From assembly GCA_937891875.1 (NCBI GenBank), contig CALATR010001055.1, positions 1 through 8,610 of the forward strand: DNA of 8,610 nt, read 5' to 3'. This document shows positions 1-4,835 of this stretch, in pieces. Below the pieces are notes generated by a model. The model ran no database searches and was not told the DNA's origin. It was given only the letters and a program-made list of their open reading frames with translations. The DNA is from an uncultured Pseudomonadota bacterium. GTDB taxonomy: Bacteria; Myxococcota_A; UBA796; GCA-2862545. The translations under genes and the position numbers were made by a program. Position 1 is the stretch's first letter; every line of letters begins with the position of its first letter.

Positions 1-134
1 AGGGTGCGGGCGCGGGAGAGCAGGCGCTTGTGCACGAGGCCCTGAGCGAGTGCGGCGAGCAGGGCCGCGACCCAGGGAAGCGCCAGCAGGAGGAGCAGCG
101 AGGGCCAGGTTGCGACCAACTGCGCGAATGGCAT
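1..134 (-). CDS. Partial N-terminus of a small membrane protein, function unknown
   Basis: Read leftward from the ATG at 134, the frame is open to the window edge and gives 44 residues beginning MPFAQLVATWP. Residues about 7-30 are a hydrophobic run rich in Leu and Ala (SLLLLLALPWVAALLAAL) followed by a positively charged stretch (HKRLLSRAR), which is the pattern of a first membrane-spanning helix or an uncleaved signal anchor with a cytoplasmic positive side. A GGGAG ribosome-binding site (minus strand, 141-145) sits 6 nt before the ATG, which supports this start. The gene is divergent from the QueD-like gene across about 130 bp. The family cannot be recognised because the rest of the protein lies outside the window. 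The alternative is that this is a chance frame, but the ribosome-binding site and the helix make that less likely. Confidence 0.55.
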   Translation of the reverse strand, partial: MPFAQLVATWPSLLLLLALPWVAALLAALAQGLVHKRLLSRART

Positions 135-265
135 TCCAATCTCCCGGGACACCGTGCCTGACTCGCGTCCATGGAGGTCGGTTCGTCGAGGCACTGTCAA
201 CCATCATGCCGTCTGGTCAAGGACATGGCCAGGGGGCGGGATACGCGGCCCGCGAGGAGGACGAC
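135..265. promoter_or_regulatory. Divergent intergenic region, presumed promoters
   Basis: This 131-bp gap separates two divergent genes, so it should hold both promoters. A consensus TTGACA hexamer is present on the minus strand at 195-200, but no convincing -10 box follows it at 16-18 bp. A second TTGACC lies close upstream of it on the same strand. No clear plus-strand promoter or operator palindrome could be seen. Only the location makes it regulatory. Confidence 0.3.
254..260 (+). promoter_or_regulatory. Ribosome-binding site deciding the GTG start at 266
   Basis: GAGGAGG lies 5 nt before GTG 266. Longer in-frame starts at 50, 128 and 206 lack a comparable site and would add a low-complexity Arg/Ala/Gly-rich extension that does not look like protein. 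The next ATG at 287 would also lose the site. Confidence 0.75.
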
Positions 266-781
266 GTGCTGGCCCAGCGCTTCACCATGACCAAGACCTA
301 CACGGACCTGCCGACCAGCCACCGGGCGTGGAGGCACAGCGGTCACTGCCGCTTCGTGCACGGCTACTCCCGGTCGTTCACCCTGGTCTTTGCCGCAAGC
401 GCCCTCGACGCGTGCGGCTTCGTCGTCGACTTCTCCAGCTTGAAGCCCCTCAAGGCCGTGCTGGAGCACCTGTTCGACCACACGACCCTCATCAACGCCG
501 ACGACCCGGAGCTCGACACCTTCCGTGACCTGCACGCCCGCGAGCTCATCGACCTGCGGATCGTCGATCACTGCGGCATGGAGGGCGGCGCGATGCTGGT
601 GTGGGAGCTCGCCGATGCGCTCGTCCGCGCCCAGACCGGCGGCCGGGCGTGGTGCATCTCCTGCGAGGCCCGGGAGAACGTCAAGAACGCCGTCACCTAC
701 CGGGTCCCAGAAGACGGCAGCGCGGCCTCGACCCGGCCGTTCCCCACGGCGCCCTTCGGCATCGACTGGACCCGGGGATGA
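266..781 (+). CDS. QueD / 6-pyruvoyl-tetrahydropterin synthase family protein, HGY variant
   Basis: This 171-residue protein belongs to the tunnelling-fold (T-fold) family that includes 6-carboxy-tetrahydropterin synthase (QueD, queuosine pathway) and 6-pyruvoyl-tetrahydropterin synthase. Both act on 7,8-dihydroneopterin triphosphate in the cytoplasm. Visible family features are a first His (H19), a Cys at the catalytic position (C28) followed by H32-G33, the VVDFSSLK block (residues 53-60), a DH pair in the LFDHTTLIN segment (D71, H72), and a Glu in CEARENVKN (E137). The usual zinc motif HGH is HGY here (Y34), so the third His ligand is replaced. The rest of the fold is intact, so this looks like a subfamily trait, not decay. 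The stop codon overlaps the start of the ManC-like gene (ATGA), which implies translational coupling. No other queuosine or folate gene is in view, so the true product is uncertain. Family assignment is solid; the exact reaction is not. Confidence 0.82.
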   Translation: MLAQRFTMTKTYTDLPTSHRAWRHSGHCRFVHGYSRSFTLVFAASALDACGFVVDFSSLKPLKAVLEHLFDHTTLINADDPELDTFRDLHARELIDLRIVDHCGMEGGAMLVWELADALVRAQTGGRAWCISCEARENVKNAVTYRVPEDGSAASTRPFPTAPFGIDWTRG

Positions 782-1998
782 CCGTCGTGCGGCCGGTCGT
801 GCTGGCAGGGGGGAACGGGATCCGGCTGTGGCCGCTGTCCCGGGCGAGCCTGCCCAAGCCCTTCCTGCCGCTGCTCGCCGAAGGACGCAGCCCGTTCGAG
901 TCCGCCGTCGCCGCTGCCGCCGCCTGGGGAGAGCCCCTCGTGCTGTGCCGCGACGTGCACCGCTTCGTCGCCGCCGAGCAGATCCGCGGCCTCGGCGTTC
1001 CCGCCCGCCTGGTGCTCGAGCCGGAGTCCCGAGGTGATGGCGCCGCGATCGCCCTGGCTGCGGCGATCGCCGACCCGGACGACGTCCTGCTGGTCCTGCC
1101 TTCCGAGGATCCCGGCGAGCTTCCCGTCGGGGCCGATGCCGGGGGTGGGCCGTGGCGCGTGGGCAAGGACGGTGAGCGCGTCGTGTACGACCTGGTGTCC
1201 GCGCGCACGGTGCTCGGGGCGGTGGTTGCTCTGGCTGGATCTTCGGCGATCGATGCGATTTCTCGCGCGGCGAAGCTCTCGCCGGACCTGTCGTTCCACC
1301 GGGTGCACGCCCAGGCCTGGGAGGACGTGCCCCACCTGGACCTCGGCATCCTCCGCCGCGCCGCGTCGGCAGTCACGGTCCCTGCCCGCGCCGGGGCCCA
1401 GATCGCCGACTTCGGCGCGCTGCGGGAGCAGGGCGAGACCGACGCGGACGGCAACGTCACCTTCGGCGATGTCGCGCTCATCGGGAGCCGCGGCTGCCTG
1501 GTGCGCTCGGGATCCCGGCTGGTCACCGTGGTCGACGGAACCGATCTGGCCGTCATCGAGACCGCCGATGCCGTGCTCGTGGCGCCGGTGGCGGCGGGGG
1601 ACCGGGTCCGGGACCTGGTCGCGCTCCTCGAGACCCAGGATCGTGTGGAGGCGCAGCTCACCCCGCGGGTCCTGCGTCCGTGGGGCGCGTTCGAGGCCAT
1701 CGGCGAGGGGGTGCGCTGGCGGGCGAAGCGCATCGTCGTGCAGCCTGGCCAGGCGCTGTCGCTGCAGCGCCACGAGCACCGCGCCGAGCACTGGGTCGTC
1801 GTGCGGGGGACCGCGCGGGTGCGCCGCGGCGACGAGGTCGTCGACATCGGAGTGGACGCGTCGACCTACATCCCGCGGGGAACGGTGCACCGGCTCGAGA
1901 ACCCCGGCGACGAGCCGCTGGTCGTGGTGGAGGTCCAGACCGGCGATCGCCTGGTGGAGGACGACATCGAGCGGCTCGAGGATCGCTACGGCAGGTAG
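778..1998 (+). CDS. ManC-like mannose-1-phosphate guanylyltransferase/phosphomannose isomerase with a degenerate transferase half
   Basis: The product has 406 residues, whereas two-domain ManC/AlgA proteins normally have about 470-480. The start ATG overlaps the previous stop by 4 nt. The N-terminus keeps the nucleotide-binding signature in altered form: GGNGIRLWPLSR at residues 11-22 (normally GGxGTRLWPLSR, so T is I) and KPF at 27-29 (normally KQF). LEPESRGDGAAIALA (from E81) matches the LEPxxRNTAPA block loosely, and LVLPSED replaces the usual LxxPADH. The central stretch that should carry the GYGYI, FVEKP and WNSGMF motifs is missing, and the GWSDVGSW motif is reduced to QIADFGAL. The C-terminal cupin is well kept: RPWG at 300-303, QPGQALSLQRHEHRAEHW from 322 with H332, H334, E337 and H338, then STYIPRGTVHRLENP from 362 and the typical EDDIERLEDRYGR end. 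I infer that the isomerase/cupin half may be active and that the GDP-mannose-forming half probably is not, or has another substrate. Confidence 0.8.
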   Translation: MTVVRPVVLAGGNGIRLWPLSRASLPKPFLPLLAEGRSPFESAVAAAAAWGEPLVLCRDVHRFVAAEQIRGLGVPARLVLEPESRGDGAAIALAAAIADPDDVLLVLPSEDPGELPVGADAGGGPWRVGKDGERVVYDLVSARTVLGAVVALAGSSAIDAISRAAKLSPDLSFHRVHAQAWEDVPHLDLGILRRAASAVTVPARAGAQIADFGALREQGETDADGNVTFGDVALIGSRGCLVRSGSRLVTVVDGTDLAVIETADAVLVAPVAAGDRVRDLVALLETQDRVEAQLTPRVLRPWGAFEAIGEGVRWRAKRIVVQPGQALSLQRHEHRAEHWVVVRGTARVRRGDEVVDIGVDASTYIPRGTVHRLENPGDEPLVVVEVQTGDRLVEDDIERLEDRYGR

Positions 1999-2004
1999 GT
2001 GTAG

Positions 2005-2036
2005 CTGCGGGCACGCCGTCGGTGGATCGCCCGCGG
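2005..2036 (+). terminator. Hairpin just after the ManC-like gene
   Basis: CTGCGGGC (2005-2012) can pair with GCCCGCGG (2029-2036) through 8 bp including one G-U pair, around a 16-nt loop, starting 6 nt after the stop codon. There is no T-run after it, so it is not a textbook intrinsic terminator. It may help end or stabilise the upstream transcript. Confidence 0.3.
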
Positions 2037-2173
2037 TGAGGGTATGGTCGAAGCTGGGCTCTCGCCGAGTGATCCGCCCTGGCACCAGACTGTTCCCTGC
2101 ACCTGTCGGATAGTCGGGTGAAGGAGGCAGCGAGGCGCCATCCGACGCCGCCTCCTCCCACCCCGGCTTGCTC
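2037..2173 (+). promoter_or_regulatory. Leader region of the transporter gene, with a strong hairpin
   Basis: This non-coding stretch precedes the transporter. At its 3' end GGAGGC (2123-2128) and GGCG (2134-2137) can both pair with the unbroken run CGCCGCCTCC (2146-2155), giving a 10-bp stem with a 5-nt bulge and an 8-nt loop. The left arm includes a perfect AAGGAGG (2121-2127), but no ATG, GTG or TTG follows at a usable distance, so it is not an obvious ribosome-binding site for the transporter. A 25-codon frame (ATG 2044 to TGA 2121) ends exactly at that AAGGAGG but lacks a well-placed ribosome-binding site of its own. I compared the region by eye with FMN, ZTP, TPP and c-di-GMP riboswitch cores and found no match. 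Confidence 0.35.
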
Positions 2174-3427
2174 GTGACCACCACCACGCCCTCGGTCCGG
2201 CGACCTGCCCGCATCCCCCTCGGCCTGCTGCTGCTGATGGGTACGCTCGCCGCCATCGGGCCGTTCTCCATCGACATGTACCTGCCCGCCCTGCCCGACA
2301 TCGGCCGGGCGCTGGTCGCCACGCCCGATCGCGTCCAGGCGACGTTGGCCGCCTACTTTGCGGGCCTCGCCGCCGGACAGCTGGTCCTCGGCCCGCTCGC
2401 CGACCGCTACGGACGCAAGCCGCCCCTCATCGGTGGGCTCGTGCTGTACGTGATCGCGTCTCTGGGCTGTGCGGTCGCGCCGACCATCGAGGCGCTGCTG
2501 GTCATGCGCTTCTTCCAGGCCTTCGGCGCGTGTGCGGGCATGGTCGCCTCTCGCGCCGTGCTGCGCGATCTCTTCGATCCCCGCGACATGGCGCGCGCCC
2601 TGTCCCTGGTGATGCTGGTCATGGGCATCGCACCCATCATCGCCCCGATGGTCGGCAGCGGGGTCGGCACGCTCTTCGGGTGGCCCGCCATCTTCGTCAC
2701 CCTCGCCATCTACGGGGCGCTCACCCTGGGCGCGACCGGGCTCGGGCTGCAGGAGACCCTGCCATCGGACACCCGCCGACCCCTGCAGATCGGCCGGATC
2801 CTCCGCACGTATGGCGGGTTGTTCGGTCAGCGCCAGTTCATGACCTACGCGATCGCTGGAGGCGTCGCCCAGGCGGGCATGTTCGCGTACATCGCGTCGT
2901 CGAGCTTCGTGTTCATCGAGGTGTTCGATCTCGGACAGCTGGCGTTTTCCCTGGTCTTCGGCGGAAACGCGCTCGGGCTGATCTTCGCGTCCCAGGTGAA
3001 CGAGCGCCTGCTGCGCACGCGCTCTCCGCGGGCAGTGCTTCCGGTCGTGTTCGGCGTCTACGTGCTCGCCACCGCGGTCCTGCTCGCCTCCGCGATCACC
3101 GGGATCGGGGGGCTGGTCGGCATCATCGTGCCGCTGTTCGTGTCCGTCTCCTGCCTGGGGTTCTGCTTTCCCAACACGACCGCCGCCGCCATGGCCCCGG
3201 TCGGCGACCGCGCGGGCTCCGCGGCGGCCCTGCTCGGCACGCTCCAGTACGGCATCGCCGGCCTGTCCAGCTTCCTCTCGGGGCTGTTCTTCGCCGAGAG
3301 TGCCGTGTCCATGGCGGCGATGATGTTCGGCTGTGCGGCCCTCGCCTCGCTGGCCCTGGCGACGACGCTCATCCCCGGCCTCGCACCCGACACCGACGCC
3401 GAGCCGGAGTCCGTGCCGGCGACGTGA
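2174..3427 (+). CDS. Bcr/CflA-family MFS drug efflux transporter
   Basis: A 417-residue inner-membrane protein of the major facilitator superfamily, DHA1 drug:H+ antiporter group, with about 12 hydrophobic segments. Near the first helix it has GPFSIDMYLPALPDIG (residues 29-44), the Bcr/CflA hallmark. The loop between helices 2 and 3 carries motif A, GPLADRYGRKP (73-83). RAVLRDLFDP in the first half and AGMFAYIASSSFVFIEVF after the central loop also match Bcr/CflA proteins. Export of a small drug or metabolite driven by proton influx is the family role; the substrate cannot be told. GTG 2174 is chosen as the start; TTG 2168, two codons earlier, is equally possible, and neither has a clear ribosome-binding site. 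The C-terminus ends in an acidic tail. The GST-like gene follows 55 bp later on the same strand, so the two may be co-expressed or the GST may have its own promoter. Confidence 0.88.
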   Translation: MTTTTPSVRRPARIPLGLLLLMGTLAAIGPFSIDMYLPALPDIGRALVATPDRVQATLAAYFAGLAAGQLVLGPLADRYGRKPPLIGGLVLYVIASLGCAVAPTIEALLVMRFFQAFGACAGMVASRAVLRDLFDPRDMARALSLVMLVMGIAPIIAPMVGSGVGTLFGWPAIFVTLAIYGALTLGATGLGLQETLPSDTRRPLQIGRILRTYGGLFGQRQFMTYAIAGGVAQAGMFAYIASSSFVFIEVFDLGQLAFSLVFGGNALGLIFASQVNERLLRTRSPRAVLPVVFGVYVLATAVLLASAITGIGGLVGIIVPLFVSVSCLGFCFPNTTAAAMAPVGDRAGSAAALLGTLQYGIAGLSSFLSGLFFAESAVSMAAMMFGCAALASLALATTLIPGLAPDTDAEPESVPAT

Positions 3428-3451
3428 GCTTGCGCAGGGCAGGGAATCGAT

Positions 3452-3471
3452 TACTGCACGTTTGTTCAGTA
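3452..3471. promoter_or_regulatory. Imperfect palindrome upstream of the GST gene, candidate operator
   Basis: TACTGCACGTTTGTTCAGTA has matching outer arms (TACTG/CAGTA) and inner AC/GT pairs around a non-symmetric centre. The right half contains GTTCA, the same half-site seen in the palindrome at the TetR start codon (4778-4790). It lies just before the GGAGG ribosome-binding site (3474-3478) of the GST gene, where a repressor could block transcription. A TTGCGC -35-like hexamer is at 3430-3435, but no good -10 box follows. Binding by the neighbouring TetR protein is inference only. Confidence 0.35.
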
Positions 3472-3482
3472 TCGGAGGCTCC

Positions 3483-4130
3483 ATGCCCATCGCGCCAGAC
3501 GCATCCCTGACCCTGCACTACGCGCCGCGCACACGCTCGTTCACCACGCTGTGGGCGCTGGAGGAGCTGCACCTGGACTACCAGCTGTGCGTGGTCGACA
3601 TCCGCTCGGGCCGCAACCTCGAGCCGGAGCACCTGGCGGTGAACCCGATGGGCAAGGTGCCCGCCGTGGTCGACCGCTCGTTCAGTCCCCCCGTCGCGGC
3701 GGCGGAGACCGGCGCCATCCTCACCTGGCTCGGGGATCGGCACCCGGAGCGAGGCCTGTGTCCGGCGCCCACGGACCGCCTGCGCGCGGACTACCTGCGC
3801 TGGATGTTCTTCTCCGGGTCGGTCATCGAGCCTGCTCTGGGGGAGTTCTTCTTCAAGTGGAAGGTGCCGCCCAGCAGCGTGGCCTGGGGCTCGTACCAGC
3901 GCATGCTCGACACGCTGAACGGTGCGCTGGCGGAGGCGGAGTGGCTGGTGGGGGATCGCTTCACGCTCGCGGACCTCTGCGTCGGCGCATCTGCCAGGTT
4001 CGGGGTCAACTTCGGCGCCATGCCAAAGGACGGGCCCATCGGGGCGTATGTCGAGCGGCTGCAGGCCCGGCCAGCGTATGCTCGAGCCATGGCCATCGAG
4101 CTGAAGCACCAGGAGCCGCTGCCGGGCTGA
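3483..4130 (+). CDS. Glutathione S-transferase family protein
   Basis: A 215-residue cytosolic protein with the usual two-part GST layout and length. The N-terminal thioredoxin-like domain (about 8-85) has LTLHYAPRTRSFTTLWALEEL at its start, with Ser19 and the neighbouring Arg/Thr residues near the position of the glutathione-activating residue. It also has the NPMGKVPAV block with the cis-proline (N54 to A61) and ETGAILTWLGD (from E75), where ET replaces the usual ES or QS glutathione-gamma-glutamyl site. The C-terminal helical domain ends with FTLADLCVGA (160-169), the conserved N-capping box with D164. GGAGG at 3474-3478, 4 nt before the ATG, fixes the start; the longer in-frame opening at 3333 runs inside the transporter gene and is not real. 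The likely role is conjugation or glutathione-dependent processing of an electrophile. If the host is an actinomycete lacking glutathione, another thiol may be used. It converges on TetR with a 16-bp gap. Confidence 0.85.
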   Translation: MPIAPDASLTLHYAPRTRSFTTLWALEELHLDYQLCVVDIRSGRNLEPEHLAVNPMGKVPAVVDRSFSPPVAAAETGAILTWLGDRHPERGLCPAPTDRLRADYLRWMFFSGSVIEPALGEFFFKWKVPPSSVAWGSYQRMLDTLNGALAEAEWLVGDRFTLADLCVGASARFGVNFGAMPKDGPIGAYVERLQARPAYARAMAIELKHQEPLPG

Positions 4131-4146
4131 TCGCCTGGCGCGAGCT

Positions 4147-4785
4147 CTATCCCGGGACGCTCGACCAGCCTTGGATCAGGGCGGTGACGGCCTCGTCGAG
4201 CACGTTGGCTGCGCGCACGCCACCCAGGCGATCGCGCTTGCGGAAGTGGGCCGCGCCATGCACGGCAGCCCAGAGCACGTGGGCGCGCACGGCGGAGCTC
4301 CCGGGACGCAGCTGTCCCTCCTCGACGGCGCGGTCCAGCTCGGTCCGCACCCGGGCCAGCACCGGAGCGAGCGCCTCGTCGACTGCGCGGGCCTGGGCGT
4401 CATCGAGGTTGGGTCGCGGATCGGAGAGGCTGCGATCGAGCAGCTCGAACTCCTCGGGGTGGGCGTCGGCGAAGGTGAACCAGGCGTGGGACACGGCCCG
4501 CAGGCGATCGCAGGAGCCGCCACAGGCAGACAGGGCCTGGTCCATCACCGTGGAGAAGGTGTCGACCGCGCGGACCTGGAGCGCAGCCAGCAGCGCGTCC
4601 TTGCCGTCGAAGTAGCGGTACAGCCCACCGACGGCGACATCGGCCTGCTCGGCGACCGCGGACATCGTCAGTCCGGACTCTCCCTCCTCGAGGAGCACGC
4701 GCTGGGCGGCATCGAGCAGGAGCCGGGTTCGAGCGGCGCGACGGCGTTGACGGCGGTCGCTCGCGGGAGTAGAAGCGTGAACCAT
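4147..4785 (-). CDS. TetR/AcrR-family transcriptional regulator
   Basis: A 212-residue one-component repressor. The N-terminal DNA-binding domain reads RTRLLLDAAQRVLLEEGESGLTMSAVAEQADVAVGGLYRYFDGKDALL (about 19-65), with the helix-turn-helix at 41-60 and the LYRYFDGKDALL signature that ends the TetR_N domain. The remaining helices form the ligand-binding and dimer domain, which is variable and gives no hint of the effector. ATG 4785 is chosen; GTG 4791 and TTG 4821 are possible earlier starts, but none has a ribosome-binding site, so a leaderless mRNA is plausible. The gene is divergent from the amidohydrolase, whose ATG lies only 50 bp away, and convergent with the GST gene. A TGAAC/GTTCA palindrome covers the start codon, which suggests self-repression and control of the amidohydrolase. 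Confidence 0.88.
   Translation of the reverse strand: MVHASTPASDRRQRRRAARTRLLLDAAQRVLLEEGESGLTMSAVAEQADVAVGGLYRYFDGKDALLAALQVRAVDTFSTVMDQALSACGGSCDRLRAVSHAWFTFADAHPEEFELLDRSLSDPRPNLDDAQARAVDEALAPVLARVRTELDRAVEEGQLRPGSSAVRAHVLWAAVHGAAHFRKRDRLGGVRAANVLDEAVTALIQGWSSVPG
4747..4775 (+). promoter_or_regulatory. Predicted promoter of the amidohydrolase gene, inside the TetR coding start
   Basis: TTGACG (4747-4752) and TAGAAG (4770-4775) are spaced by 17 bp. The first is one base from the -35 consensus and the second keeps the TAnAAn pattern. The predicted transcription start would be near 4782, within the TGAAC/GTTCA palindrome, leaving a leader of about 54 nt to the ATG at 4836. In a 70% GC sequence such matches can occur by chance, but the position relative to the operator is persuasive. 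Confidence 0.4.
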
Positions 4786-4800
4786 GTTCACACTTTGAAC
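4778..4800. promoter_or_regulatory. Candidate TetR operator, three half-sites
   Basis: TGAACCATGTTCA (4778-4790) is a palindrome with perfect 5-bp arms and a 3-bp centre. A third half-site TGAAC follows at 4796-4800, so GTTCA and TGAAC also form a pair with a 5-bp gap. The first palindrome contains the TetR start codon (minus strand ATG, 4783-4785) and the predicted start point of the amidohydrolase transcript. TetR-family operators are typically such short palindromes in divergent promoters. That this TetR binds here is inferred. Confidence 0.5.
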
Positions 4801-4821
4801 GCGATTCGCGCCTCTGCGCAA
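4792..4821 (-). promoter_or_regulatory. Possible promoter of the TetR gene
   Basis: On the minus strand TTGCGC (4816-4821) is followed, 18 bp later, by CAAAGT (4792-4797), which ends 6 nt before the TetR ATG. If real, transcription would start at or next to the ATG, giving a leaderless message and explaining the missing ribosome-binding site. The -10 match is weak. Confidence 0.25.
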
Positions 4822-4835
4822 GGAAAGGAGCTCAC

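Noticed and set aside
2044..2121. 25-codon leader peptide before the transporter
   Set aside because: The ribosome-binding-like GAGGG is 1 nt from the ATG, too close, and there is no codon run typical of attenuation. It is kept only as part of the leader observation.
2041..2160. Resemblance of the leader to FMN or ZTP riboswitches (GTCGGGTGAAGGAGGC, CCGCCCTGGCA)
   Set aside because: Only short fragments match; the conserved core segments and their order are missing.
697..2322. Long minus-strand open frame (541 codons) opposite the ManC-like gene
   Set aside because: Its product is a low-complexity Arg/Gly/His-rich chain with no recognisable motif. It is the antisense shadow of a well-conserved plus-strand gene in high-GC DNA.
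1658..3490. 610-codon minus-strand frame across the leader and transporter
   Set aside because: It is antisense to twelve clear membrane helices, its product is Arg/Gly/Gln-rich low-complexity sequence, and no ribosome-binding site fits.
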